Shown: positions 1-8,878, numbered from the stretch's first letter. The stretch: 64,000 nucleotides of DNA from Agrococcus terreus (GCF_014645235.1 NZ_BMLM01000001.1:682001-746000); one strand, 5' to 3'. The notes: a model not told the origin generated them from the sequence alone. Translations and numbers: made by a program.

Positions 1-843
1 AAGGAGCGGCTCGACGCCGCCAAGGCGCGCACCGGCAAGGCCGGCGCCTCGCAGCCGCCGCGGCACCGCAAGCCCTCGTCGGCGAAGGACGAGTCGGAGC
101 TCGTGACCGGCCGCAACGCCGTGCTCGAGGCGCTCCGCACGAGGATCCCGGCGACCTCGCTCATCCTCGCCGCGCGCCTCGAGATGGACGACCGGGTCAA
201 GGAGATCCTGTCGCTCGCCAACAAGCGCGGCGTGCCCGTGCTCGAGGTGATGCGCCCCGAGCTCGACCGCATCTCGGGGCACGACACCGTGCACCAGGGC
301 GTCGCGCTCAAGGTGCCGCCGTACCAGTACGCGCACCCGATCGACCTGCTCGAGCAGATCGTCGACCGCGACCAGACGCCGCTGCTCATCGCGCTCGACG
401 GCGTGACCGACCCGCGCAACCTCGGCGCGATCATCCGCTCGGCGGCAGCGTTCGGCTCGCAGGGCGTCATCGTGCCGCAGCGCCGCTCGGTGGGCGTCAC
501 CGCGAGCGCGTGGAAGACGAGCGCGGGCGCCGCGGCGCGCGTGCCGGTCGCGATGGCCTCGAACCTCACGGCCACGCTCAAGGAGCTGAAGAAGCAGGGC
601 GTGTTCATCATCGGCCTCGACGGCGACGGCGACGTGCCGCTGCACGAGCTCGACCTCGCCGCGGGCCCGCTCGTGATCGTGGTCGGCAGCGAGGGCAAGG
701 GCCTCTCGCGCCTGGTGGCCGAGACGTGCGACGCGATCGTGTCGATCCCGATCTCGGGGGCGACGGAGTCGCTGAACGCCGGCATCGCGGCGTCCGTCAC
801 GCTCTACGAGGTCGCGAAGCGCCGGGCGGCCTCCGGGCGCTGA
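1..843 (+). CDS. rlmB: 23S rRNA (guanosine-2'-O-)-methyltransferase RlmB, 5' partial
   Basis: SpoU-class tRNA/rRNA methyltransferase that 2'-O-methylates a guanosine of the peptidyl-transferase region of 23S rRNA using S-adenosylmethionine. The frame is open from base 1, so the start lies upstream; 280 residues are visible. A basic Ala/Lys-rich linker (bases 1-100) precedes the substrate-binding domain, which starts with LVTGRNAVLEAL. All three SpoU motifs are present: LDGVTDPRNLGAIIRSA, VVGSEGKGLSRL and IPISGATESLNAGIAAS, the last forming part of the trefoil-knot cofactor site. The stop is 13 bases from the stop of the convergent DUF4032 gene, with no clear hairpin between them. The methyltransferase family is certain from the motifs; the exact target base is inferred from the family. 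Confidence 0.93.
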   Translation, partial: KERLDAAKARTGKAGASQPPRHRKPSSAKDESELVTGRNAVLEALRTRIPATSLILAARLEMDDRVKEILSLANKRGVPVLEVMRPELDRISGHDTVHQGVALKVPPYQYAHPIDLLEQIVDRDQTPLLIALDGVTDPRNLGAIIRSAAAFGSQGVIVPQRRSVGVTASAWKTSAGAAARVPVAMASNLTATLKELKKQGVFIIGLDGDGDVPLHELDLAAGPLVIVVGSEGKGLSRLVAETCDAIVSIPISGATESLNAGIAASVTLYEVAKRRAASGR

Positions 844-856
844 GCCCGAGCGCGGC

Positions 857-2176
857 TCAGACCTTGTCGCGCCAGTCCGGGTCGTCGTCCTCGTCCGAGA
901 GGTCGATCGCCCCGGTCTCGATCGGGACGATCGGCATCGTGACCGTCACCGGCACGCCGAGCAGCGCAGCCTCGTCGCGGCGGTGCGCCAGCTGCGTCTC
1001 GATGTAGGCCGTCGCGGCCTCGGCGAGCGGCACCTCGCGCCGTTCGCGCTCCGACAGGTACCAGCGGTGCTCGAGCACCTCGTGGAACACCTCCGGCGGC
1101 TCGAGCTTGCCCGCGAGGTCGCGCGGCACCGCCTGCACGATCGGCAGGTAGACCTGCTCGAACCACTCGTTCGCGAGCGCGTCGTCGCCCGCCGCCGGCC
1201 GCACCTCGCGCTCGTGCGCGACGTACTGGTCGAGGTCGTTGAGCATCCGTCGCGCCTGGTTCTCCTCGGCGTCGATGCCCGTGAGCGAGTTGAGGCGGCG
1301 GTGGTGGTGGCCCGGGTCGACGACCTTCGGCTGGATGCGCACCGTCGTGCCGCCGTCGCCCGTCGACATCGACAGCTCCTCGATGTCGTAGCCGAGCGCG
1401 TTGAGGCGCTCGAGGCGCGCGTTGATGCGCCACCGCTCCGTCGAGGGCACGAGCTCGTCGCTCGTGATCGTGTGCCACAGCTCGCGGTACTGCTCGACGA
1501 TCGAGCCGGCGACGGCGACCGGATCGATCGAGGGGTCGAGCCGGTCGCCGGCCGCGAGGTCGAGCAGCTCGCCGGCGATGTTGACGCGCGCGACCTCCAG
1601 GTCGTCCTCGCGCCGGCCGTCGGACAGGCCGCCCGCCTCGATCGTGCCGGTCTCGGCGTCGACGAGGTAGGCGGCGAACGCGCCCGCGTCGCGCCGGAAC
1701 AGCGTGTTCGAGAGCGAGACGTCGCCCCAGTAGAAGCCCACGAGGTGCAGGCGCACGAGCAGGCCCGCGAGCGCGTCGACGAGCCGCTGCGCGGTGGAGC
1801 GCTTCAGCGCCGACGAGTAGAGCGCCCGGTAGGGGAGCGAGAAGCGCAGGTGCCTCGTCACGAGCGCCGTCGGCAGCGGCTCGCCGAGCACCGTCGCGCG
1901 GCCGGCGATGACCGCGACCGGCTCCACGCACGGCACGTCGAGGCGCTGCAGCCGCCGCAGCATCCGGTACTCGCCGGTCGCCATCTCCTCGGTCGTCTCC
2001 TTGATGGCGACGACGCGGCCGCCGAGCCGCGCGAAGCGCACGAGGTGGCGCGAGATGCCCTTCGGCAGCGAGACGACGGTGTCGTCGGGCCACTCGTCGA
2101 GCGGCAGGTCCCACGGCAGGTCGAGGAGCGTCGCGTCCATCATCGCCGAGGTGATGCGCAGGTCGGTGGTGGCCAT
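857..2176 (-). CDS. DUF4032 domain protein with kinase-like N-terminal half
   Basis: A 439-residue cytosolic protein of an actinobacterial family of unknown function. The N-terminal half reads like a small protein-kinase/Kdo-kinase fold: VVAIKETTEE carries the Lys-type strand, FYWGDVSLSNTLF resembles the catalytic loop (Asp, Asn), and YLVDAETG resembles the metal-binding DFG position. The C-terminal half, with the HHHRRLNSLTGIDAEENQA stretch, is the DUF4032 region. The start ATG lies exactly 6 bases after a TACGAT hexamer on the minus strand, so the mRNA is probably leaderless. The upstream ABC gene ends in a terminator, so this is an independent unit. The phosphotransfer role is inference from motif order; the substrate is unknown. 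Confidence 0.85.
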   Translation of the reverse strand: MATTDLRITSAMMDATLLDLPWDLPLDEWPDDTVVSLPKGISRHLVRFARLGGRVVAIKETTEEMATGEYRMLRRLQRLDVPCVEPVAVIAGRATVLGEPLPTALVTRHLRFSLPYRALYSSALKRSTAQRLVDALAGLLVRLHLVGFYWGDVSLSNTLFRRDAGAFAAYLVDAETGTIEAGGLSDGRREDDLEVARVNIAGELLDLAAGDRLDPSIDPVAVAGSIVEQYRELWHTITSDELVPSTERWRINARLERLNALGYDIEELSMSTGDGGTTVRIQPKVVDPGHHHRRLNSLTGIDAEENQARRMLNDLDQYVAHEREVRPAAGDDALANEWFEQVYLPIVQAVPRDLAGKLEPPEVFHEVLEHRWYLSERERREVPLAEAATAYIETQLAHRRDEAALLGVPVTVTMPIVPIETGAIDLSDEDDDPDWRDKV

Positions 2177-2182
2177 GCGGCC

Positions 2183-2188
2183 ATCGTA
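2183..2188 (-). promoter_or_regulatory. -10 hexamer TACGAT of the DUF4032 gene
   Basis: TACGAT ends 6 bases before the ATG at 2176, the spacing expected if transcription starts at or next to the start codon. Confidence 0.55.
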
Positions 2189-2230
2189 GGCGCGCCCGTC
2201 CGCGCGCCGAGGGGTGGATGCGCGCAGACG

Positions 2231-2263
2231 ACGACGGCCGGGGCGCAGTGCCCCGGCCGTCGT
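2231..2263 (-). terminator. Hairpin terminator after the ABC ATPase gene
   Basis: A perfect 14-bp stem (ACGACGGCCGGGGC and its complement) closes a 5-base loop, beginning 12 bases beyond the ABC gene stop. No T run follows on the minus strand, as is usual for GC-rich actinobacterial terminators. Confidence 0.75.
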
Positions 2264-2274
2264 GCGGATCGGTG

Positions 2275-3351
<1,077 letters not shown>

Positions 3352-3366
3352 CGTGTGCTCCATTCA

Positions 3367-3384
3367 CCGGCAGGAACGTGCCGG
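3367..3384. promoter_or_regulatory. Dyad CCGGCA-N6-TGCCGG, candidate operator
   Basis: Perfect 6-bp half-sites with a 6-base spacer, 16 bases upstream of the ABC ATPase start. It is the first of three dyads in this divergent region. Confidence 0.45.
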
Positions 3385-3400
3385 ACGATCCGTTGTGAAG

Positions 3401-3418
3401 GCAGGCGACGGTGCCTGC
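3401..3418. promoter_or_regulatory. Dyad GCAGGC-N6-GCCTGC, candidate operator
   Basis: Second dyad, with the same 6+6+6 architecture. Its centre is 34 bp from the first dyad. Confidence 0.45.
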
Positions 3419-3430
3419 TCCGTCGACATC

Positions 3431-3450
3431 CTGGCACGTCCGGGTGCCAG
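3431..3450. promoter_or_regulatory. Dyad CTGGCAC-N6-GTGCCAG, candidate operator
   Basis: Third and longest dyad (7+6+7). Its centre is 31 bp from the second, and it ends 5 bases before the -10 hexamer of the DsbA-like gene, so it overlaps that promoter's -35 zone. Confidence 0.5.
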
Positions 3451-3455
3451 TACCC

Positions 3456-3461
3456 TAGGTT
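3456..3461 (+). promoter_or_regulatory. -10 hexamer TAGGTT of the DsbA-like gene
   Basis: TAGGTT fits the TAnnnT pattern seen at many starts in the window. It would give a leader of about 58 bases before the ATG at 3526. Confidence 0.45.
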
Positions 3462-3525
3462 TCGGCGCATATCCCGTCGCGCCGCACCGCCGACCACCAC
3501 GGCCGAGCCCTCAGGACAGGACCGC

Positions 3526-4416
3526 ATGAGCGAGAAGCTGACGAAGAACGAGCGCCGCGCGCAGGCGCGCGAGCAGGCCCGGAAGATGCAGGAGCAGCGT
3601 CGCCGCAAGGAGCGCGTCCGCAGGGGCCTCACGATCGGCGGCATCATCGTCGGCGCCGTGGCGATCGTCGCGATCGTCGCCGTCGTCATCGTCAACAGCA
3701 TCCGCCCGGCCGGCCCCGGGCCCGAGAACATGGCCTCGAACGGCATCGTCATCGGCCAGGACTTCGTGGCCGAGCGCACCGCCGCGACGCCGCCCGAGGG
3801 CGAGCCGACGCCCACCGAGCCGCGCGACGACATCATCCAGATCGAGATCTACCAGGACTACATGTGCCCGGTGTGCGGCGCGTTCGACGAGGCCAACCGG
3901 GCGACGCTCGAGCAGCTCATGTCCACCGGTGCCGCCACCGTCGAGATCCACCCGATCTCCATCCTCGACCGGGCGTCGCTCGGCACGAAGTACTCCACCC
4001 GCTCCGCCTCGGCCGCCGCGTGCGTCGCGGAGTTCGCGCCGGACCAGTTCTGGGACTTCAACAGCGCGATGTACGACCAGCAGCCGGCCGAGAGCACGGC
4101 GGGCCTGTCGAACGACGAGATCGTGGGCGTCGCCGAGGGCGCCGGGATCGACGTGTCGGGCGGCCTCGCCGACTGCATCCGCGAGACCCGCTTCGGCAGC
4201 TGGGCCGAGGACGCCACGGTGCGCGCCGGCACGCAGCCGCTGCCCGGCACCGACGGCGTCGTCGCCGACCGCACGCCGACGGTGATCGTCAACGGCCAGC
4301 AGTACCCGGGCTCGCCGAGCGACGCCGCCGGCTTCCAGGCCTTCGTCACCGCAGCGGCCGGCCAGCTGTCCGGCGGCACGGGCGCCACGGAGACCCCCGC
4401 TCCGAGCGAGGGCTGA
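3526..4416 (+). CDS. Membrane-anchored DsbA-family thioredoxin-fold protein
   Basis: A 296-residue thiol-disulfide protein predicted to act outside the membrane. Residues 1-34 are a Lys/Arg-rich cytosolic segment, 35-57 form one membrane helix (IIVGAVAIVAIVAVVIV), and the rest is a DsbA/DSBA_2 thioredoxin domain. The redox pair is CPVC at 114-117, preceded by the strand IIQIEIYQDYM; the cis-Pro region is seen at RTPTVIVNGQQYPG. An AGGACAGG ribosome site lies just upstream of ATG. The TGA stop overlaps the next ATG (TGATG), so the two thiol proteins are translationally coupled. Family membership suggests disulfide formation or isomerisation of exported proteins; the partner is not shown. Confidence 0.9.
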   Translation: MSEKLTKNERRAQAREQARKMQEQRRRKERVRRGLTIGGIIVGAVAIVAIVAVVIVNSIRPAGPGPENMASNGIVIGQDFVAERTAATPPEGEPTPTEPRDDIIQIEIYQDYMCPVCGAFDEANRATLEQLMSTGAATVEIHPISILDRASLGTKYSTRSASAAACVAEFAPDQFWDFNSAMYDQQPAESTAGLSNDEIVGVAEGAGIDVSGGLADCIRETRFGSWAEDATVRAGTQPLPGTDGVVADRTPTVIVNGQQYPGSPSDAAGFQAFVTAAAGQLSGGTGATETPAPSEG

Positions 4417-5399
4417 TGCGGGCGCGCGCCTGGCTCGCCGGGTGCGCGGTGCTGGCGCTCGCCGCGTGCGCGGCGCCGGCACCGCCGCCCCAGATCACCA
4501 CGATCGGCGAGCTGGGCGCCGCCTACGTCGCCGCCGGCGGCGCGTGCACCGACCTCGTCGAGCAGTACCGCGCCTCCGACGAGGACCCGGTGGTCGCGGC
4601 GTGCGGCAGCGACACCGAGCTCGTGCTCGCGGCCGACGCCGACCAGGCGCAGGCCGTCGCGACCCAGCGGCAGCTGCAGGAGCAGACCGTGCTCGTGCAC
4701 GACCGCTGGGTGATCCGCGACGCCGACCTCGAGGGGCTCCAGGCGGAGCTCGGCGGGCAGATCCTCACGCTCGCGCCCGCCGACGGTCCCGCGAACATGG
4801 CGGATGCGATCGCGTTCGACGCGGGCGGCGTCGTGCCGGCCGAGCCCGTGCCCGCCGAGGGCGAGCCCGCGGCGCCCGCGCCCGCGGAGGGCGTCCACGA
4901 CGTGCTCGTCGTCATCGACCCGGACTGCGAGTTCTGCGCCCGCGCGCTCCAGGCGAGCAGCGGCCTGCTCGCCTCGCTCGCCGACACCGGCCAGGCACGC
5001 GTCTCGTACCTGCCCGTCTCGCTCGGCGACCGGATCGACAACGGCTACGCGTCGACGCTCGGCGCCAACGCGCTCGCCTGCGTCGCCGACGCGGCGCCCG
5101 AGGCGTACCGGCCGTTCCAGGACGCGCTCGTCGCGCACCTGCAGGAGGAGTCGTTCGAGGCGGCCGCGGTGTCGGCGCTCGCCGCCGAGCAGGGCGCCGA
5201 CGTCGCCCCGTGCATCGAGCAGGCGTCGTTCGCCTGGTGGGTGCGGCAGGCCACGGTGCGCGCGATCGAGCAGCCGCTGCAGGGCGTCGAGCCGCTGCGC
5301 GGGGTGCCGACGATCCTCGTCGACGGCGCGACGTTCGCGGGCGACGTGGGCGATGCGGAGGCGCTGGCCGCCTTCGTCGCCGAGCAGCCGGCGGGGTGA
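4416..5399 (+). CDS. Lipoprotein with DsbA-like thioredoxin domain
   Basis: A 327-residue predicted lipoprotein. The signal peptide ends in the lipobox LAAC with the lipidated Cys at 18. An N-terminal region (about 20-125) unlike any domain I recognise is followed by a Pro/Ala/Glu linker and then a thioredoxin-type domain with CEFC at 171-174 in DPDCEFCARALQ, ending with RGVPTILVDGATFAG, the cis-Pro strand. It overlaps the preceding membrane DsbA-like gene by one base, so both are probably made together as a redox pair on the outer face of the membrane. The last base of its stop coincides with the last base of the convergent tRNA-Thr gene. Confidence 0.85.
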   Translation: MRARAWLAGCAVLALAACAAPAPPPQITTIGELGAAYVAAGGACTDLVEQYRASDEDPVVAACGSDTELVLAADADQAQAVATQRQLQEQTVLVHDRWVIRDADLEGLQAELGGQILTLAPADGPANMADAIAFDAGGVVPAEPVPAEGEPAAPAPAEGVHDVLVVIDPDCEFCARALQASSGLLASLADTGQARVSYLPVSLGDRIDNGYASTLGANALACVADAAPEAYRPFQDALVAHLQEESFEAAAVSALAAEQGADVAPCIEQASFAWWVRQATVRAIEQPLQGVEPLRGVPTILVDGATFAGDVGDAEALAAFVAEQPAG

Positions 5400-5471
5400 G
5401 CCCCCTGTCGGGTTCGAACCGACGACCCCTGCTTTACAAGAGCAGTGCTCTACCAGCTGAGCTAAGGAGGC
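5399..5471 (-). tRNA. tRNA-Thr(TGT)
   Basis: Reads GCCTCCT...AGGGGGC as acceptor arms on the minus strand. The D-arm is TAGCTCAGCTGGTAGAGC, the anticodon stem CTGCT/AGCAG carries loop CTTGTAA (anticodon TGT), and the T-arm is GTCGG TTCGAAC CCGAC. CCA is not encoded; the discriminator is T. It decodes ACA. Confidence 0.95.
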
Positions 5472-5497
5472 GTGCGCCGAGAGGCGCTCGGCCATTC

Positions 5498-5503
5498 TAG
5501 GCT
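5498..5503 (+). promoter_or_regulatory. -10 hexamer TAGGCT, leaderless acetyltransferase promoter
   Basis: TAGGCT is followed after 6 bases by the GTG at 5510; no ribosome site fits in between. Confidence 0.55.
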
Positions 5504-5509
5504 TGTCCG

Positions 5510-6037
5510 GTGCGCCGCCTCCGTCCCTGGCCCCCGATCCAGGACGCGCCCGCCGTCCTCGCCGCGTTCCTCGCGAGCGACGACCTGCACCGCCAGGCGC
5601 CGCCCATCCGCGACCTCGCCGAGGCCCGCGCCCACCTCGAGGCGATCGTCGACGAGGGCTGGGCGATCGACGACGGCACGCCCGACGACCCGCGCGCCGT
5701 CGGATGCGTGCTCGCCTCCGAGCGCGACGCCCGCCACGGCACCGCGTGGCTGTCGTACTGGCTCGCGCCGGCCGCGCGAGGGCACGGGCTCGCGAGCGCG
5801 GGCCTCGACGCCGCATCGCGGCTCCTCCTCGCCGGCGGCCTCCACCGCCTCGAGCTCGGCGCCCGCGCGAACAACCCGGCCTCCATCGCGGTCGCCGAGC
5901 GCGCCGGCTACGTGCGCGAGGGCGTCGAGCGCGAGCGCCTGCGCTACGGCGACGAGCGGTTCGACGTCGTGCGGCTCGCGCGCCTCGCGACCGACCCGGC
6001 CCCCGCATCCGACCCGCTTCCCGTCGAGGAGGCCTGA
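5510..6037 (+). CDS. GNAT-family N-acetyltransferase
   Basis: A 175-residue single-domain GNAT enzyme that would transfer acetyl from acetyl-CoA to an amine. The acetyl-CoA loop is seen in the stretch WLAPAARGHGLASAGL (R/Q-x-x-G-x-G/A pattern), followed by LHRLELGARANNPASIAVAERAGYVREG, the typical beta5 and C-terminal helix of RimJ/RimL-like members. Start GTG is chosen because TAGGCT sits 6 bases upstream, implying a leaderless mRNA. The stop TGA overlaps the ATG of the DUF606 transporter, so both are one operon. The substrate is not identifiable. Confidence 0.85.
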   Translation: MRRLRPWPPIQDAPAVLAAFLASDDLHRQAPPIRDLAEARAHLEAIVDEGWAIDDGTPDDPRAVGCVLASERDARHGTAWLSYWLAPAARGHGLASAGLDAASRLLLAGGLHRLELGARANNPASIAVAERAGYVREGVERERLRYGDERFDVVRLARLATDPAPASDPLPVEEA

Positions 6038-6966
6038 TGCGCACCACGATCGTCTGGGCGCTCGTCGCCGTGCTCGCGGGCGCCGGCATGGCCGTGCAGT
6101 CGCGCGTCAACGGCGAGCTCGGCCTCGCGCTCGAGCACGGCATGCTCGCCGCGCTCATCTCGTTCGGCATCGGCCTCGCGGTGCTCGGCGTCATCGCGCT
6201 CTGCTCGCCCGCGCTGCGCCGGGGCCTCGCGCGGCTCGTCGCGGCGATCCGCACGGGCGAGATGCCCTGGTGGTACGCGACGACCGGCCTCATCGGCGCC
6301 TTCTTCGTCGCCGCGCAGGGGCTCGCGGCAGGCATCACCGGCGTCGCGCTCTTCACCGTCGGCGTCGTCGCCGGCCAGACGATCAGCTCGCTCGCCGTCG
6401 ACCGGATGGGCCTCGGCGGCCTCGCGCGGAAGCCCGTCACCGCGCCGCGCGTCGCGGGCGCGCTGCTCGCGCTCTGCGCCGTGGTGCTCGCCGTCGGCGG
6501 GCAGGGCGGCACGCCCTCCTGGCTGCTCGTGCTGCCGTTCGTCGCCGGCCTCCTGCAGTCGCTCCAGCAGGCGATGGGCGGCGTGGTGCAGCGCACCTCC
6601 GGATCCGCGCTCGCACAGGCGACCTCCAACTTCCTGCTCGGCACGGCGGCGCTCGCCCTCGTCGTGCTCGTGCAGACGATCGCCGGCATGCATGCGCAGC
6701 CCCTGCCGACGAACCCCGTGCTCTACGTCGGCGGCGCGCTCGGGGTGGCGTTCATCGCCACGGCCTCCATCGCGGTGCACCACCTGGGCGTGCTGACGCT
6801 CGGCCTCGCGACCATCTGCGGCCAGGTCGTCGCCTCCGTGCTGCTCGACCTGCTGCTGCCGGTGCACGGCGCGGGGGTCACGCTGCCCGCGATCGGCGCC
6901 GCGGCGCTCACGATCGTGGCGGTCGCGGTCTCGGCGCTCCGCCGTCCGCGGCGCCCGCGCGCCTGA
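6037..6966 (+). CDS. DMT-family membrane protein, two DUF606 (YdcZ) repeats
   Basis: A 309-residue integral membrane protein with about ten hydrophobic helices. It has the internal duplication typical of DUF606/YdcZ proteins: one half begins at TTIVWALVAVLAGAGMAVQS and the other at WLLVLPFVAGLLQSLQQAM, both with the conserved small-residue helix followed by a polar NG or QQ turn. The family belongs to the drug/metabolite transporter clan and no substrate is established. It overlaps the acetyltransferase gene by one base, which suggests a shared small-molecule task such as export of, or resistance to, an amine; that is inference only. Confidence 0.85.
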   Translation: MRTTIVWALVAVLAGAGMAVQSRVNGELGLALEHGMLAALISFGIGLAVLGVIALCSPALRRGLARLVAAIRTGEMPWWYATTGLIGAFFVAAQGLAAGITGVALFTVGVVAGQTISSLAVDRMGLGGLARKPVTAPRVAGALLALCAVVLAVGGQGGTPSWLLVLPFVAGLLQSLQQAMGGVVQRTSGSALAQATSNFLLGTAALALVVLVQTIAGMHAQPLPTNPVLYVGGALGVAFIATASIAVHHLGVLTLGLATICGQVVASVLLDLLLPVHGAGVTLPAIGAAALTIVAVAVSALRRPRRPRA

Positions 6967-7003
6967 CGCGGCGGCCGACCGCCCGCAGGGGGACGGACGG
7001 CGC

Positions 7004-7402
7004 TCAGTCCTCCGGGCGGAACTCCATGGCGAGCGAGTTCATGCAGAAGCGGTCGCCCGTCGGGGTCTGCGGCGCGTCCTTGAAGACGTGGCCGAGGTGG
7101 CTGCCGCACTTCGCGCAGCGCACCTCGGTGCGCACCATGCCGAGCGAGCGGTCCTCGATGAGCTCGACCGCGTCGTCACGCGCGTCGAAGAAGCTCGGCC
7201 AGCCGCAGCCGGAGTCGAACTTCGTCTCGTCGTCGAAGAGCTCGTTGCCGCACGCGCCGCAGGCGTACACGCCCTGCCGCTGCTCGTCGAGCAGCGCGCC
7301 CGTCCAGGGGCGCTCGGTGCCGGCCTCGCGCAGCACGCGGTAGGCGTCGGGAGAGAGGGCTTCGCGCCACTCGGCGTCGGAGCGTTCGATGCGGTCCGTC
7401 AT
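7004..7402 (-). CDS. msrB: Peptide-methionine (R)-S-oxide reductase MsrB
   Basis: A 132-residue cytosolic repair enzyme that reduces methionine-R-sulfoxide in proteins. Zinc ligands are the two CxxC pairs CGACG and CAKCG. The hallmark GCGWPSFF and the catalytic Cys in [12 protein letters not shown] are present, as is HVF after the second zinc pair. Length equals the usual single-domain MsrB. The start ATG lies 6 bases after TACGAT on the minus strand (leaderless). It converges on the DUF606 gene with 37 bases between stops. Confidence 0.96.
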   Translation of the reverse strand: MTDRIERSDAEWREALSPDAYRVLREAGTERPWTGALLDEQRQGVYACGACGNELFDDETKFDSGCGWPSFFDARDDAVELIEDRSLGMVRTEVRCAKCGSHLGHVFKDAPQTPTGDRFCMNSLAMEFRPED

Positions 7403-7408
7403 GCTCCG

Positions 7409-7414
7409 ATCGTA
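7409..7414 (-). promoter_or_regulatory. -10 hexamer TACGAT of msrB
   Basis: Minus-strand TACGAT, then 6 bases, then the msrB ATG. Confidence 0.55.
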
Positions 7415-7462
7415 CGCCCGTCGCGCTCGCGTTTCGCGGCGGGCGAAGCGCCCGGCAGTGCC

Positions 7463-7468
7463 TAGGAT
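7463..7468 (+). promoter_or_regulatory. -10 hexamer TAGGAT of the DUF3263 gene
   Basis: TAGGAT is followed after 6 bases by ATG at 7475. It diverges from the msrB promoter about 50 bases away. Confidence 0.55.
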
Positions 7469-7474
7469 CGAGCC

Positions 7475-7825
7475 ATGCCGATCGAGCCGCGCGAGCGCCG
7501 GGAGGGGACCGCCGACGAGGCGGCCGCCCTCGCCTTCGCCGCGGCCGTCGACGCGGATGCGGAGATCGGCCCGCTGGACGAGGCCGCCGAGCCCAGCGCC
7601 GACGAGCTCGCGTCCGCGCGCGAGGCCCGCATCCGCCGCATCCTCGACTTCGAGGGGGCGTGGACGAGCCACGGCGGTGCGAAGGCGCGTGCGATCCGCG
7701 CGGAGTTCGGCTGGACGCCCACCCGCTACTACCAGGTGCTCGACGGCCTGCTGGAGACCGCCGAGGCGGTGCGGCACGACCCCATGCTCGTGCGACGCCT
7801 GCTCCGCCTGCGGGAGGCGCGATGA
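7475..7825 (+). CDS. DUF3263 domain protein
   Basis: A 116-residue actinobacterial protein of unknown role. An acidic, Ala-rich N-terminus (1-48) precedes the DUF3263 domain (about 53-116), recognised by [25 protein letters not shown], then [12 protein letters not shown] and [12 protein letters not shown]. The domain has a helix-turn-helix look (short helices around [11 protein letters not shown]), which suggests DNA binding but is not proven. The start is fixed by TAGGAT 6 bases upstream. Its stop overlaps the LytR_C gene (ATGA), so the two are one transcript, an arrangement common in this family of bacteria. Confidence 0.9.
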   Translation: MPIEPRERREGTADEAAALAFAAAVDADAEIGPLDEAAEPSADELASAREARIRRILDFEGAWTSHGGAKARAIRAEFGWTPTRYYQVLDGLLETAEAVRHDPMLVRRLLRLREAR

Positions 7826-8385
7826 GCCGCGGCACGCAGCAGCGCGTCGGCGCGCACCGAGCGCCTGCCGAGCGCGGATGGCCGTGGTGGGCGATCGCCC
7901 TCGCCGCCGTCGCCGCGGTGGTGCTGCTGACCGCCGCGGGCGTCTTCGCGCTCGAGCTCGCGCGCCCGCGAGCCACGGCGCCCACGATGCCGGTGGAGAC
8001 GGCCCAGGCCGCGATCACCGACCCCGCGCAGATCGACCCGGCGCTCGACGCGTCGATCTCGGTGCTCGACGCCTCCGGCGAGCCGGGCCTCGCCGCGGGC
8101 GTCGGCCAGGCGCTCGCCGATGCCGGCTGGGACGTCGCGGCGACGGGCGGCTCGACCGAGCAGGGCGAGGCGACCGTGGTCTGGTACGACAGCCCCGAGC
8201 TCGAGCCGGTGGCGCTCGGCATCGTGGGCGCCCTCGGCGTCGGCGAGGCGCAGCCGTCGGCGGGGCGCATCTCGGGATCGCCCATCACGATCGTGCTGGG
8301 CGCGGATGCGCCGGGCAGCGTGCCGAGCGTCGCGCCGAGCGACGACGGCGACATCACGAGCTCGCCCGCGCCTCCCGCCCCCTGA
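7822..8385 (+). CDS. LytR C-terminal domain (LytR_C) membrane protein
   Basis: A 187-residue protein with one membrane helix at about 24-44 ([22 protein letters not shown]) and an extracytoplasmic LytR_C domain (about 70-165), seen in [26 protein letters not shown] and a final ITIVLGAD strand. LytR_C domains also form the tail of LCP enzymes and occur in wall-integrity proteins such as mycobacterial VirR. This copy stands alone without a catalytic LCP domain, so an accessory cell-wall role is likely. Translationally coupled to DUF3263. The C-terminus is a disordered Pro/Ser tail. Confidence 0.85.
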   Translation: MSRGTQQRVGAHRAPAERGWPWWAIALAAVAAVVLLTAAGVFALELARPRATAPTMPVETAQAAITDPAQIDPALDASISVLDASGEPGLAAGVGQALADAGWDVAATGGSTEQGEATVVWYDSPELEPVALGIVGALGVGEAQPSAGRISGSPITIVLGADAPGSVPSVAPSDDGDITSSPAPPAP

Positions 8386-8425
8386 CCCCGTCGTCGGGCG
8401 GTCGATTCTGCGCGACCCTCCGGTT

Positions 8426-8446
8426 GGGGTACATTCAAGGGGTACA
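8426..8446. promoter_or_regulatory. Direct repeat GGGGTACA x2 at the cold-shock promoter
   Basis: Two identical octamers (8426-8433 and 8439-8446) repeat with a 13-base period. The first contains the start of TACATT (8430-8435), a plausible -10 that would leave a leader of roughly 75 bases before the ATG at 8519. Confidence 0.4.
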
Positions 8447-8518
8447 GGAAGGCGCGGCCGGCGGCCGCACTCGGCCTGCCGCAGCGCGGCGCCGAGCGAG
8501 GTCGGGGGAATCGCGCAG

Positions 8519-8767
8519 ATGAGCATGGACACGTCGGCGAGCGACGAGCGGCTGCTCGGCACCGTCAAGTGGTTCGACCGCGAGAAGGGCTTCGGGTTCA
8601 TCCGCGTCGACGAGACGGACGCCGAGGTGTTCGTCCACTACTCCCAGATCCGGATGGACGGCTTCCGCGTCCTCGACGAGGGCCAGCGCGTCTCCCTCGC
8701 CATCGGCCAGGCCCCCGGCGGCCCCCAGGCCGAGCAGGTCGAGCCGCACCCGCTCGCGCTCGACTGA
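8519..8767 (+). CDS. Cold-shock-domain (CspA-type) protein
   Basis: An 82-residue single OB-fold RNA/ssDNA-binding protein. RNP1 (KGFGFIRV) and RNP2-like (VFVHYSQI) motifs are intact, preceded by [11 protein letters not shown]; the C-terminal strand differs from short Csps and ends in a variable PHPLALD tail. GGGGGA lies 8 bases upstream of the chosen ATG; a second in-frame Met two codons later is a weaker alternative. It lies between the LytR_C gene and groEL and has its own promoter region with a direct repeat. Role by family: RNA chaperone; whether it is cold-induced is not shown. Confidence 0.92.
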   Translation: MSMDTSASDERLLGTVKWFDREKGFGFIRVDETDAEVFVHYSQIRMDGFRVLDEGQRVSLAIGQAPGGPQAEQVEPHPLALD

Positions 8768-8851
8768 GCGCGGCCGCGCTCGCCCTCGGCCGCTCGCCTC
8801 CGCGCCCGACGCAGCGCGCCCGTCCGCCCACGGCGGATCGCCCTCCGCTCG

Positions 8852-8878
8852 CTTGCACTCCCATGCGGCGAGTGCCAG
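8852..8878. promoter_or_regulatory. CIRCE operator 1 (HrcA site) of groEL
   Basis: CTTGCACTC-N9-GAGTGCCAG, matching the CIRCE consensus TTAGCACTC-N9-GAGTGCTAA in the core CACTC/GAGTG with exact spacing. Confidence 0.88.
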
